NCBI GenBank assembly: GCA_030765065.1
Contig: CM060977.1
Location: 130,018,295 to 130,082,294 of the forward strand
Reading direction: 5' to 3'
DNA: 64,000 bases
DNA from: Deroplatys truncata
Taxonomy: Eukaryota; Arthropoda; Insecta; Mantodea; Mantidae
A model generated the notes under the pieces. That model made no database searches. It was not told the origin of the DNA and saw only the letters and a program-made list of their open reading frames with translations. Both the position numbers and the translations under genes were made by a program. Every line of letters starts with the position of its first letter. Within the stretch, counting starts at the first letter, position 1. Shown one piece after another: positions 11,441-23,333 of this stretch.

Positions 11441-12490
11441 GAGCGTCTAAAATAAGCAGATGTGTGTTGCTTTGTAGAAAATGGAGAAAATGACTTTCGT
11501 GTTCCGAAAAAGCACTACTTTTTGCGTGGCAAGACGGTGAAGGAAACGGAAGCAAAGCTGAACAAGTTTTACGGGGACTCTGCTCCATTACATGGCATGG
11601 TTCACAGAATTTCGATTCGGCCGCTTGAGCACAAGAGATGCCGTGAACACAGGACGGCCAGTTGAGGTCACAACCACAGAAATGGTGAAAAAAACCGTAA
11701 ACATCTCGAGTGAACGGGTGTATAACATTCTGCACAAATTTTTGCGTATTAGAAAGCTGTCAGCAAGATGGGTGCCACGACTACTGACAGCTGAGAACAA
11801 GCGGAATCGTATGACCATTTCACAGGGATGTTTGAACATTTTCTAGCGCAACCCAAATGAGTTTTTTGTGGCATTATATCACGGTTAATGAAACTTGGAT
11901 CCATTACTATCAACCTGAAACCAAACAACAATCAAAGCAGTGGAGTTTCTTCAGGCGAACCTGCTGCAAAGAAAGCGACAACCATTCCGTCGGAAAAATC
12001 ATGGCAGCTGTCTTTTGGAATTCATAGGGTGTGATAGACATCCACTACCTGGCGAAGCGTAAAACGTTCACAGTTTCATATTATGCAGCAATGCTGGATC
12101 ACAAGGAATTGTTAAAGAAACGACCCCATTTGATGAAGAAACGGGTTCTCTTTCACCAGGATAATGCACCCGCATACAAGTCAGTCATTGCCATCGCAAA
12201 ATTTGTGGAATTGGGCTACAAACTACTCCTCAACCACCATATTCTTCAGATTTTGCTCCTAGCTACTTCTTCCTTTTTGCAAACCTGAAAAATTGGCTCG
12301 CTGGGAAGAAATTCACGTCCAGTGAACACATCATAGCAGAAACAACATAATATTTTGCAGACTTTGAAAAATCATATTTTTTGGTAGGGTTAAAAAATTT
12401 GGAGGAACGTTGCGCAACGTACATTGAATTGAAAAGTGCGATTGATATTTTGGGAAAAATTTTTATTTTCTTAAAAAAATCACAGAGTTG
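11441..12490 (+). mobile_element. Classic (DD34D) mariner, degenerate
   Basis: Approximately full length, but no terminal repeats were identified with certainty. The transposase remnant is described separately. The limits are set by the first and last recognisable coding pieces and the A/T-rich flanks. Confidence 0.7.
11462..12445 (+). pseudogene. Mariner transposase, frameshifted and catalytically mutated
   Basis: Pieces in order: an N-terminal helix-turn-helix (VPKKHYFLRGKTVKETEAKL), WFTEFRFGRLSTRDAVNTGR, YNILHKFLRIRKLSARWVPR, the ETWIHYY block, FHQDNAPAYKS near 12160, and a C-terminal piece near 12400 (LEERCATYIELK). A frameshift lies near 11592. About 25 residues appear to be missing near 11690-11710. 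The first catalytic Asp (normally VDETWIHY) is Asn here, codon AAT at 11887-11889. The D of QDNAP is retained. The product could not have catalysed transposition. Confidence 0.8.
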
Positions 12491-12649
12491 TCGATCTGCC
12501 CTCGTATGTCCAAATGTGTGTGATGTGCAGATATCTCTCTCCGATTCCTCTCACATAGTCACTATACCTTACAATTTAAGATGACTATGGTGGTGATGAT
12601 GTAGAGCTGACAGCGTTGGCAGAAAATGCCGATAATCTAGACTAGAGGT

Positions 12650-13150
12650 ATGGAAACCTGTGGCGCCGTGGTAATGTATGCGATTCGCATTCAGGAGGTC
12701 CCACGTTCGATCGGGTGACCGTCCTCCTCTGCTATGTGCTCTGTAGAGGTTTTTTTCTTGGCATCGTTAGAAACTGCTTAGTTAGAGCGCGCCTCCGGGT
12801 GCTCTCGGGCAGGTGCCTCTTCGGAGGGGACCTCCGGAGATTAGCAGCTCGTGGGTGGACCCGGTGGCATTCGTTCCGGAAACGTTTTTGGCCCATCGAC
12901 TCTCTCAGGGGTCACGGTAGAAACAAAAAGGGCTGTTGTGACCTACTTGCGGTGCTTTGCCTCGGTTTCGGGGACCCCCACCGTTCGTTCGTCAGTATCT
13001 TTACCTTTACCGGTATCGGAAGATGAGATTAGCATCACTTTTGCCCAAGGCATAATGTTTGTTTACCGGACCCACAAATCGCAAGTATCCTCAGATGCTG
13101 AGTAGTATCGTCCAAAGATCCGCAAACTCATGGGTGGGTCTGTACCCTTA
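12650..13150 (+). repeat. tRNA-derived SINE-like unit
   Basis: The head is tRNA-like. It reads GTGGCGCCGTGGTAATGTAT, then a stem-like ATTCGCATTCAGGAGGTCCC, then the B-box-like CGTTCGATC. A GC-rich body and an A/T-rich tail with AATAAAAATA follow. The head is similar to that of the unit at 28.8-29.3 kb in opposite orientation. The 3' limit is approximate. Confidence 0.55.
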
Positions 13151-14099
13151 TATGATAATACCAACAATATAATAAAAATAAGAAAAATAATACAATAAAA
13201 ACATTATAACATAATATTAAAATATGACACAAGGGATAACAATAGGGTTTTATTTCGCAATCCTACGAGCAAAATAAAAGCAAATTTAATACGTGTGGCA
13301 TATAGGTACTATTTTTAGACAGCGTTCGAACTTGTAAAATATCAATGTTATATTGATGCTTGAAACCAACAGAGATAAGGTTTAGAAGGCGGTTCTTGAA
13401 ACAATAGAAGTAACGTTAAAAAGTGGGATGCGTTTTGTTCAGTCGTTATCAGTAATTTTCAGTGAAATTACTTTCAACATGTTTTGCCTTCCACCAGCCA
13501 ATGCAGCAATTAAATGATATATCATATTGCTTTCCGGAGGTTTTGGGTAAGTACATCTAGTGTTATTCTTTCTGCTGATTATGTAATTTCTCCTGGTTCT
13601 TCCATTTCAGTTTTATCTGAATTCACAATTTCTACCATTGAGTCTTTATGGAAGTTATATTAGGTAAAAGAATAATTTTTTAGATCAAAGATACCAGAAG
13701 GCTGCCAATGCAAGGTATAGTTAACGCTACAACAAATTGCGATAAATTGAAGTAAGATGATTTGTATTGTGAACAGATAATGCCAGTGCCATGAGAAATT
13801 AATCATGTAAAAAGAGATAATGAAAAGTAATTGCTAATCAAACTAAGTCGAGTTATTAAACATGTGCAAATACAAAGGGAACCGCCCTGTGATTGGACTT
13901 GAAATCAATCTTGGTCACTAGTGTGATAATCTAAAGCTTTTAGCTCGTGTGGACTGTAACAGAAGATCTACTTTCAGACCATACTGTTTAAAAATAATAA
14001 TAAAATAAAAATAATAATAACAATGTGACTTTGTCCACCTCTCATTGCTTCTTCGCTAATGTGATTTAGTTCAACTATTCACTGTCGCTTCCCTTAGTG
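13151..14099. other. Unassigned AT-rich spacer
   Basis: No gene or repeat recognised. Confidence 0.4.
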
Positions 14100-15499
14100 T
14101 TCACTATCATTTCACTCTCTTCATGAGTAGCGGCGTAGCCTCTTCTTCCGGACGAATCACTAGCTGGGGAGTCAAACACAGGGCCTCTCCAATATCTTGC
14201 GGAAGTGATACTCACTACATGTCGCAGCAGTTGCCAAACTTGCTAGAGGACAGCAATATCGGTCACACCAGAAACGCACTCACCAACTTGCGAGAGCGCT
14301 CGCTTATGTAACCGTTGGAACTTTCCATTGAATTCAAGAACGTTCGAAGGAGAAACATCCAGAAGGTTCTGATTATCTGATAATAGTGCTTCCGGAGTTT
14401 ATGTTGGCGAGAGGACTACTTATCTTTGTTTATCTCCGACTAACTTCGGCATAGCCGCTGCGTCACATACCGTTACGTAAGAGCTAATACCGCGTAAACG
14501 CAAATATCTAGGTATAATTTTGCACCAGAAAGGAAAGAAAAATAAAGCATTGAATTTATAAAAGTGGTTGAGAAGCTTTAAGAATTGATTTTCTATAATA
14601 ACATAGATCAACTAAATCCAATGTCCTCATTTAGTTATAATTTTATAACTATTGGGTATTGTTTATTAAGCGACATTATAGGTGTAGATATAGGTGATTA
14701 AACCCGCTGCAACCGGCACATATCTATTACGGCTATTACCCCAAGAGAAAGGGGTGAGGTGAAAGAAACGCAGGAGGGTATACACCGTAAGTAGTGAGGC
14801 CACAGAGACGCGCGCAAATCCCTAACATTCCCAAACCAGACCCTCCCACTGCTGGAGTCGACGAGAGAAGGCGATGAACGACCTACCAATCAAACATCTC
14901 TCTGGTATCCATTTAGCATGCAATCGCGCCATCTGTCTGGCACCGCCATACACCACGGAACCCAGAACATTTGAAACATGATAAGAAAACGGAATGAAAA
15001 GGAAATCCTGGTAGGGGAGAAATTACGCCAGTATTTGCCTGCGGACCCTGGTAAAACTACTAAAAAGCCCATGGTTGAGAGTGGATGGTCGTTGGTGATC
15101 AAACCGGGCCCTCCGAATGCTATTCGTGGCGCCACCTGCTCGGTAAGCGACAGTATATTCCGGGATAGTGTTTGAACGAGCACAAGAAATGATTTATGTT
15201 GTTGGCAAGTAAACGCTAAAGCAAGCTCAAATAATGTTTTTAAGATCATGTATTTGTCGTTCTAATAAGTATTTAATCAAGAGTTAAAATTGGAGATGCA
15301 CGAGTCAAAAGTAAAGCCTTTCCAAAAATAAGCATGTAAACATTTAAGCTTTGTATTAGGAATTGAAGCTTAGGAGGCAAAATATATAACCTTTTGTCTT
15401 CCCATTTCCTTAAATGATTCAACAGAGGTAACTGTAAAACTCTAATTATGTGAAATGAAGTTGTAGTTTCTAACGCTCCCATATGCTGTATGATCTTTG
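14100..15499. other. Mixed spacer with GC-richer unclassified segments
   Basis: Segments at 14120-14310, 14695-14890 and 14935-15180 are GC-richer than their surroundings. They resemble the bodies of SINE-like units, but I could not find a convincing A/B box pair. The short open frames overlap on both strands and show no family motif. Confidence 0.3.
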
Positions 15500-15792
15500 G
15501 GGGATACCTAATTCCACCAAGCGATGACTGGATCCTTTGCTGGGGTTTAGGCACGGAGGAGGTGAAATCCGTTGCCTCCGATGGTAGGCGGTGGAATAGG
15601 AGGACCTACAGCGTTTACCATGGAGTCCGAACCACGTTAGGCCTTGGGGATACCTTACATGAGCAAGTCAGAGGTGAAGGCGTGGATAGAGCAGACTTAA
15701 AATCGCCACTATAGAGCAGGAATTGAACCCCGGGCGCTCAGTAAAAGAGCCGGAAACGAAACCACTGCACTACCTCAGCACCCGAAATAACA
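15500..15792 (-). repeat. tRNA-derived SINE-like unit
   Basis: Reading leftwards from 15792, the head has a good A box (TAGTGCAGTGG) and a good B box (GGGGTTCAATTCC), about 35 bases apart as in tRNA genes. A GC-rich body of about 200 bp follows. This is the clearest RNA polymerase III promoter in the window. The 3' limit is approximate. Confidence 0.65.
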
Positions 15793-18714
15793 TTGTAAGT
15801 CAGAAGTAACTGTAGACGCAATTTAGCAAAATATAAGCCGTTATATGCTGTAGTTCCAAATGAAATGCACGGTTTAACGTGGCACAGATTAGGAAATTAT
15901 ATGCTACGACAGCGGGAATTGTACCCAGTACTGTGCTCTAGAAGCAACACTAATACCCCTGTACAGGACCCCAGGATGAGTGTCACGTTTAGATTAGGCG
16001 TTGAACAATATAGCTTATTATGAGAGAGAGAATCGCACTGGCGGTACTCTCCCTTTACGAGTGCTTATCGCAGAATCTCGTTTCTCATCTATGCAAATTA
16101 GAAGGACGGGAAACGATGCTCGTACCTAGTCCATTAATTTCTGTGAGAGTATTGCACGTGATCCTGGCCTAAACCCCCGCCCCTTTCTGCGCGTGCGCAG
16201 ACACACGTACGCGTGCCCAGGCACCCTAGCAGTAGGTTAATTGCTGACACCTAGAAAACAAAACAGCCGTCAGTCTGGTGGCATACCAAGCAGGCGTCAG
16301 AAAATCAAAGCAAGCAGGATCAGTTCCCTGCCACCCTCTAATCACTGTCTCACCAACTTTAATTATAATAACATGCAAGTAATGTCAGCTCGTTTCTACA
16401 GGATTCGGTCTTAGAATGGGGTTTGGTGGTCTGGTAGGAAAGTAACAAGCTGAAATGTTACTGGTTTATAACCCATATGAGACATGCAAACTTTTCAATT
16501 TGTAAACTAGGAATACAAAGTTTGTGAAACTTGGAAATGAGCTAAATCCCTATTTTATAGTATTCATTTATGGTATTAATTTAGGCATACTGTCTCTTAA
16601 AGGGCAAGGCCTCCCTTTAGAAGGGGTAGCTGGTTATTTCTCGCTTGGTGAGCCATTCCAAGCGAGGTAACATTCTGTCGGTCTGCTTATCTATAGAACT
16701 TATGTGCCTTTAATTCTTCACTGCAATTGACTGATGCCACTTTGGTCCTTTTAACTCTATAACACTTTAATTAATTTGAGACGCCATAGTTTTTCCACTG
16801 TATTCTGTCTTTTGGCTTTCTTACCACTGTTTGCCTGCTGTTTTCACGAACAAGAATGCCCATCTAAGCCGCAGTCTTCTCTGCTTTCTTCTTCCAATGC
16901 CTAGGTCGCACCTCGTGGTCGCGTGGTCGTGGTCATCGTCATTGGTCAATTCTTGTCACGCGGCCTCCTCACTTCTACTTCGTTATCATTGCTTATTCTG
17001 CTGCGTCAGATGTGTTGGTCATTTTTTTCAGGTTTGTGTTACTACCAATACCAGTGTAACTCGCAGTATTTTTCTCAGCATCTTTCTCCGGAACGTTTGT
17101 ATTGTTGCGAACTGCTTAACACAGCCCACGTTTGACATCTATAGAGGATCATTGGGAAGATGCAGGATTCTAAGATCTGAAATGTTAGCTTTCGGTTGAT
17201 TTAACTGTCTAATAACATGACTTCAAGGCTCCAGAATGCTTTAAGTGATCAAAATAGCATTTTAATATTAGGAGAGAGAGATTTAACGCCCGAGGTTTGT
17301 CGAGGATGACAATTTTCACGAAATTTTAAATATATTTAATTTCCTGTGGTATACAATATTTTATAAGCTATTAAAACGAAAAGAGAATAATTACTTTAAT
17401 TAAATATGTATATTTAAGGTTGCTGTATGAGAACATGGTGGCACCAATGGTAGTTGTCTTGGAGGTAATGAATATAAATAAACTAGAATTGATGTCAAGT
17501 AGTATAAGCGTTAATTAAAATGTTTACGGGAAAGGAAGAGCTATTTAATTGTGAAGGCTTTCTAATGGATGCTCGGAGTGCAGTGAATTCTTTGGTTCCT
17601 AAGAAGTTTGTCAATCATCTGTGGTTTCACTTTAAGTTCAAAGGAGTTGTAAATAAAACCACGTGACAAGGGAGCGCATCATTGGCTGGTAGGCGAATTA
17701 CAATTTTTCGCTTAATATTCTCTTCCTCTACATAAAGCAACTCAGTTCGAATAGTAACATTTTTTAGCTATTCTTGTTAAGAGAAATTAAAAAATGACAT
17801 TATTGTAACAGTTTAATTTTTGAAACAAACTGTTCGTTAAGATTCGCCTATAACTAACTGAATCTTGTAGCAGAGCGATTATGAGGCTATACGCATGTAT
17901 TAGTTTTCGGTGTCCGGATAAGCCATCAAGTTACTCTTTGCTACGTGGTTCATGTATTGAGAAAATATTTCAAGAGTGCCATGGGTAACAATTCTGCGCC
18001 TTGTGGAGATGCACAAACGTGCAGAAAGTGGAGCCAAGACAATGGTGTTAAAGTTTTTAACAAATTCTATGAAAAGTGTCACCTGTAGTTGACAATGGAT
18101 ATGATTAGCTGTTGTTTAGCAATAACTGAACGTTTTTGTTGGTAATGCAAAACTGTGGCTCGATTGTTTGCGTCATGTTTGTTTTCTGTTGTATTTTCTT
18201 ACCTATAGTGTTCGTCATTTATAACGCGCTGACTCAAAAAGGTTTACAGCACTGTGGTATGGTCTTTGAATGAATGACTTCTAAAACCTAAGCTATTAAG
18301 AGCAGTTTAATCCACTATCCTTAATCACAGATGGAATAGTAGATAGGTAAAGCTGCCCTACTATTGAGGTGCCACTGATATTTGTCTACTTTTAGTATTA
18401 TGTATTAGAAGTTTAGTATGTAAGGCTGTAAGGATGTGCCATATTTGCATGCTGCGGATACTTACATAGCTCCCATCCTCACTTCACATGCTCGGCGGAG
18501 TAATACATTAAAGGTTTTTACTTAGTTTGAACTTAGATTGAAACTGGTTTAGTATTACTTGAAGTGTAGTTTCAGAAATAAAATAAAAAGATTGCAAGAG
18601 TCGATTAAAAGCAGTATTTAGGGTGCTAACAACGACAAAACAAATGCTAGTTTATACGACAGTAACGGATAAAATTATAATACTGGTGTTAAAAAAAAGT
18701 ATTCCACATTTTGA
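15793..18714. other. Unassigned spacer
   Basis: No supported gene. Overlapping open frames at 16831-17199 show no family motif and are probably chance. A GC-rich block at 16040-16260 carries an NRF-1-type site. Confidence 0.35.
16187..16200. promoter_or_regulatory. NRF-1-type site in a GC-rich block
   Basis: CTGCGCGTGCGCAG contains TGCGCGTGCGCA. Its reverse complement fits the YGCGCAYGCGCR consensus of NRF-1/Erect Wing. The surrounding ~200 bp is GC-rich and CpG-rich against an AT-rich background. No transcript start or gene could be tied to it. Confidence 0.35.
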
Positions 18715-18860
18715 CAAGTGGTAGTATGGACCAAAACAATAAAAACATTCCCAGTGAATGTGGTTCTAAAACGCATATCTTAAGAGCTATGAGCACTTGT
18801 TCATCTTCACTACTATGAAATATCTCTTCTACTGCAAGCTCATTGCTATTACGTATGACT
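18715..18860 (+). repeat. Repeat E, left arm of an inverted pair
   Basis: The sequence includes GACCAAAACAATAAAAACAT, TTAAGAGCTATGAGCACTTG and AATATCTCTTCTACTGCAAG. The reverse complement of 20145-20290 matches over its whole length, at roughly 80-85% identity by eye. A second partial unit follows at 18890-18960 (TTACTATGAAACAACATAGC), as if the 3' part were duplicated in tandem. Confidence 0.65.
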
Positions 18861-19250
18861 TATGGAATACAGTAAACAAATGAGGACACATCACTCTGTT
18901 ACTATGAAACAACATAGCTTCTAATGCAACCTACTTGCGATTACATACGATCTGCACTTGTGAACCATCGCTAAAGGAGGTGCTCAATATGGTGCCCTTT
19001 CATAGTAAGGCATGCTAATGTCCGACCCTTAGGGAATCATGTATTCTTTGAAAGACTCCAGATTGGTCTCGGATGCTCTGGCAGGCATTGATGACGCCTT
19101 TCTATAGTGTTTGTACATCGTTATCGGAGGTTTCAGATACCAAAGATTTCAAGATGAAGCTACAAGGCTACAAGCATTTCACAAGCTTATCAAAACACAA
19201 ACTGATTCCATCAGAAGAAATAAGAATTTGCTTGCGCTTACCCAGAACTG

Positions 19251-20085
19251 TGAGACAGTATTTTTGTCACTTAAACAATATCAATATATAATAAAAAAAT
19301 ATAATAACAACCCGCCTTAAAAGCAATATGTGTATGTAATACTATGTAAAATATATGTAACAGTCATTGTATTAACGTTTATCCTATTATGCACACGTAT
19401 AATAATGTTATGTGAATGTATTACACAATTTAACAATGTAGGAGCTGTGAGATACCTTGAGACAACAATAAATTAAAAGTTTAATAATGCTACTAATAAT
19501 TCTTATAACAATAATGTAATATTTAAAACAGTTTATAAATAGCCAATCAACAACTAGAAAAAAACTTAGGTTAAATAAAAGTACTCTATTGGAGTAAAAT
19601 TAGGCAATCAGAGACTTGAAATATAGTAAAAGTATAAATTTAGGCGGTAGAAGCCAGACGCTAGAAGACAGTGTACCCAACCGGACGCTACTAGACAGTA
19701 TTCCCGAGCAGTTCAATACGTATTCGGTGTGAGACACATAAAATTCATTACGGCGAGAATATAAAGTTTTCGTGTCAAAAAGTGCAATTAATAATAAAAA
19801 AATCTCACAGCTCTACACTAGGATACATCAGTGAAGTGTTATTTAATCGTGTGAAGTATTAATAAAAGACTGAAGTAAACAATTATAATTTACGTAAGCC
19901 TTATTCCTTAGCCAACCAAGCCCTGCTAAGGGATACGTGTTTCTGCAAATTACTACTGACGCAGCCGAGGCATACATATATAGATAATATTTAAATAAAC
20001 ATTAAAATACAAAGTTGATTTTTAAACGTGGGGGTGAAGAGCACCGGAAACTTTGTATCGGTCGTGGGGCATCAAAACTCTCAAC
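19251..20085 (+). repeat. Family C repeat
   Basis: Starts TGAGACAGTATTTTTGTCAC. It carries GTAGGAGCTGTGAGA near 19439, TCTCACAGCTCTACA near 19803 and TACTGACGCAGCCGAGGCAT near 19956, and ends near GTGGGGGTGAAGAGCACCGG. It lies between the two arms of repeat E. No coding capacity. Confidence 0.75.
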
Positions 20086-20144
20086 TATGAATACGGTTTA
20101 CAGTAATAACACTAACAGCTGTTTACTGCCTGCTTTAGGCCGTA

Positions 20145-20290
20145 CCTAATAGCAAACAGCTTGCAGTAGAAGAGATATTTCACAGTAGGGAAGATGAACA
20201 AGCGTTCATAGCTCTTAATACACGCATTTTAGAGCCACGTTTACTGGACATTTTTGTCTTGTTTTGGTCCGCACTACTTCCTCTCAAAAT
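20145..20290 (-). repeat. Repeat E, right arm of an inverted pair
   Basis: Reverse complement of 18715-18860, with shared phrases such as TTCTACTGCAAGCT and GTTCATCTTC. Together the arms enclose about 1.3 kb that includes a family C copy. Confidence 0.65.
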
Positions 20291-20849
20291 ATGGGGATTT
20301 TAACACCTGTTATAACTGTATATACAAAATAGAATTCGTCGGCAATAGGGCAAATTAGGCAAGTGTATTAAACATTTCTCTTGTAATTGTAGATACATTT
20401 TAAAATTATTTCAAAGTAAGAAAATGAGTTTAATGTTGTAAATCGTCTTTCAAAGATTAAACCTTTGCTGGTTCGTTCTGGCTCCAACTATTGTAGCTGC
20501 TGTAACTGTAAATCTTGTAAATAATTTCACAAATACCACAAAAAGCATACATAAACACACAGACTACATAATTAAAGCTTCGCTCAGTTCATGGCATTTT
20601 TTAGTAGATTGGAATAATGTACAACAATCAAGTCTCCCTTTAACAATCGTTGACAGTTGGTTCCTTATTACTCCTTCATCTGTAAATGACGCCTTAAATC
20701 CTTTAAGGAAGTAACGTTATCTAGGGAAGATTTGAAGAAAGATGAATACAAAATTAACCGAAACAGCATTGTATAGTATGTATCTGTTTGGCAATGACTC
20801 CATTATACCACCACTTTCGAATTTATCAACTGGCTGGATTGGTTTTTAT
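20291..20849. other. Unassigned spacer
   Basis: No gene or repeat recognised. Confidence 0.4.
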
Positions 20850-21147
20850 GATGTTTACACGACAAATAAAATACATGTTCTTGAACTTTCTGGGAACAGC
20901 CTGTGAAGTCCCCTTCATTCGGATGAAACTTTGCATAATCTTCATAACTGGTAAATGTTAAGTAAAAATTGCTTCACAACAGATATAGATCTCTTTAAAA
21001 CACACAATTTATTTTAAATAACCTTTAATTTTGCGCTGTAAGCTATTTTGGAAATATGCGTTACTCACGCAAAGAACATGGAGTTTTAAGGGCAGTACAT
21101 AGCGTCAGTTCTTAAACATTTTACTATTGTTGTTCCCTTTGTATCTA

Positions 21148-21777
21148 GGAGGGCTGTCCAGAAAGTAACCTCCATTCATGCATAGCACGAAAAGTAGTGG
21201 GGGTAGTGCCAACATTTCGACATCAACGTGCGCAGGACTCAGGACGCTTCTAGCTGCGCAAGATGGAGCATCGTACTGTCGCATGTTTGCTAGTTATAAC
21301 CTCAACAAGAGCGCCGAAATAACAAATCCCGCCAAGTGTGAAAACGTTATCAAAGAAGTGCAATCCAATACAATCACCGTGGTCTTCTGACATCTGAAGT
21401 GTTTTTGCATGACAACGCTCGCCCTCACACAGCAAAAAACATAAATGAACTGTTGACGTACTTAACCATCTCCCGTACAGCCAGACTTGGCCCCTAGCGC
21501 TTCCATCTGTTCCCGTACATGAAAAAGTAGCTTGCAACTCAGCGCTTTGGCAATAACGAAGAGCTTCAAAACGCCGTGGCAAGTTGTCTTAGTTCACAGG
21601 CGGCAGAATTTTATGCAGAGGGTATTTCAAAGACTGTGAAATGGTATGACAAGTGCTTGAATCGATTTGGAGACCTTGTAGAAAAATAGAGAAAAGTTTT
21701 CAAATGTATATAATAAAATTTATGTATACCAGTTCCATGTTTACTTCAAAATGCAGTTACTTTCTGGACAGCCCTCG
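21148..21777 (+). mobile_element. Internally deleted mariner inside family A
   Basis: The inverted ends share GAGGGCTGTCCAGAAAGTAAC (21150 onward; reverse complement at 21756-21776). The element is flanked by TA at 21146-21147 and 21778-21779, the mariner target duplication. At 630 bp it is about half the usual 1.3 kb. Host sequence on both sides rejoins to give family A variant 2, which confirms the insertion. Confidence 0.85.
21178..21690 (+). pseudogene. Mariner transposase remnant
   Basis: Only parts of the protein remain. Near 21405 the frame reads FLHDNARPHTAKNINELL, the block around the second catalytic Asp. After a gap it continues FHLFPYMKK, then ATQRFGNNEELQNAVAS, then a C-terminal CLNRFGDLVEK ending near 21687. 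The N-terminal and first catalytic regions are largely gone. The element could only have moved with transposase supplied elsewhere. Confidence 0.75.
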
Positions 21778-22260
21778 TATAACAAAATGTGTAATGTAGC
21801 TATTTCTACAAAGATTTATCTAAATTAAAATGAAGTAGATAGAAAGGTAAACTTTCGTAAGTATAGTTTGTATAACCACAATTAGACGAAATCAAATCCA
21901 CATTCAAAAGGTGAGTTTTTTTCTCGGTCTTCAATATTTTTTTTTGAGCTGAAACAGGAGTAGGAGCAGCTATTGCCGCAGGCAATCAAGCTGAAAAAGG
22001 AATTTGTGCACTTTTTGTTATTCCTGCGAAGATGTAGACTAGAGAAAGCCAAATGAATGTAACCCATCACATTTTTTAAGCATGATGGCATGGTGTAACT
22101 AGTTTGTCTCTGACACAGTTGTCTGTTGTTTATTATCTGTTCTCAGGTTAGTAACTCAGATAAGGGCTGAATGTCATGGCCTGGATTTCAACGTCAGATG
22201 CTGAATTGTATTCGAGTCATCTGTGCAACTCTGTGATAACATGTAATATCAACTATTAGT

Positions 22261-22302
22261 GTGTGTGTGTGTTTGTATTATATATATATATATATATATA
22301 TT
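22261..22302. repeat. (GT)n-(AT)n microsatellite
   Basis: An uninterrupted GT run passes into a TATATA run of about 22 bases. Confidence 0.9.
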
Positions 22303-22494
22303 GGCTTCATTAGCACCGTTATGAAATCCCTGCTTTGCAATTGAAATAAAAACTAAGCACCCGCGATGTTTTTCATTGTCGTTTTGAACATTGTGTAGTA
22401 ACTTAATAAAAGCAATGAAATATAAAGCCTTAAAGGTAGATAATTTCCAAGGTAAAATGATTATTGAACCATGTTTTGTTTATACCGTTTTTTT

Positions 22495-23333
22495 TTACTT
22501 TCCCTACTACATATAGTAAGTAGGGAAAAGTGTTGCATTCCACCCAAAAATTTGATACCGAGATTTCACCGGAAATACATATTTTGAGGCCTCCTGAATC
22601 CAGAAAAAGTATTTTTGGAAACATCTGTGACTGCCTGTGAACAGCATTACTCAGAAACGAACAGTTAGATAAACACCATACTTGGCATTTAGATTCAGTA
22701 TCTTCCAGAGATGCGACGCGAAGGTGTTCAAGAAAATCCCCCCACCCCAGATTACCCTTTACATAGAACATTTTTCGAAAATTTTAGCTTTCTCAAAAAT
22801 GGCTCTAACGGTTTGGATTAAAATATCATACGTTTAAGATATTGTCATGACAAATGAAATGTATACCTCAAATTTTCTGGGAATATCTCCAAAAGTATTT
22901 TTCATTGTGAACGACTTTTGCATAACTGGTAAACCATAAGAGATAGACAAAAGTTTACTACACAAAAATGTAGATCGCGTTAAAATACACAATTTATGTC
23001 ATATATATTTTTTTTTGTTGAGTGAACCGTTTTCGCGATATTGCTTGTTATTCCCTTAAATTTCCAATACTTATACTTTTTCTCAAATGGGAATTCGTTA
23101 TACACTTTCTGTTGTCCTGATAATGCAAAGAGAATGGAATACTTCACATAGCAACCAGTTCTTAAAATATTTGACTATCACTTAAAGCCTACCAATTCCC
23201 CTTGCATCTACAAGAAAATTAGCAATAAGATTAACATCTCGATTACATGAAGCATATGGAGAATAAGCGTTTGTAAAAATAGTTTGTACAAGGGTAGAAA
23301 AAGTCATGTGAGTGTAACACATCAGATTTTTTT
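22495..23333 (+). repeat. Family A repeat, full length, 3' variant 1
   Basis: Starts TTTACTTTCCCTACTACATA and ends GGGTAGAAAAAGTCATGTGAG...ATCAGATTTTTTT. It is about 840 bp, very similar to the copies at 8.5 and 60.0 kb. Confidence 0.8.

Larger units (their letters stand above)
20850..22079 (+). repeat. Family A repeat, 3' variant 2, 5' truncated, with a mariner inside
   Basis: Starts within the family A body (ACGACAAATAAAATACATGT). It continues through variant 2 phrases (TTGTTCCCTTTGTATCTA), is interrupted by a 630-bp mariner at 21148-21777, and resumes with AACAAAATGTGTAATGTAGC. A further ~150 bp of foreign sequence lies between about 21882 and 22034. The copy then ends with AGAGAAAGCC...CATCACATTTTTT. 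Confidence 0.7.

Noticed and set aside
16831-17199. Open frame of 122 codons
   Set aside because: No domain, cysteine spacing or signal I recognise; overlapping frames are equally open.
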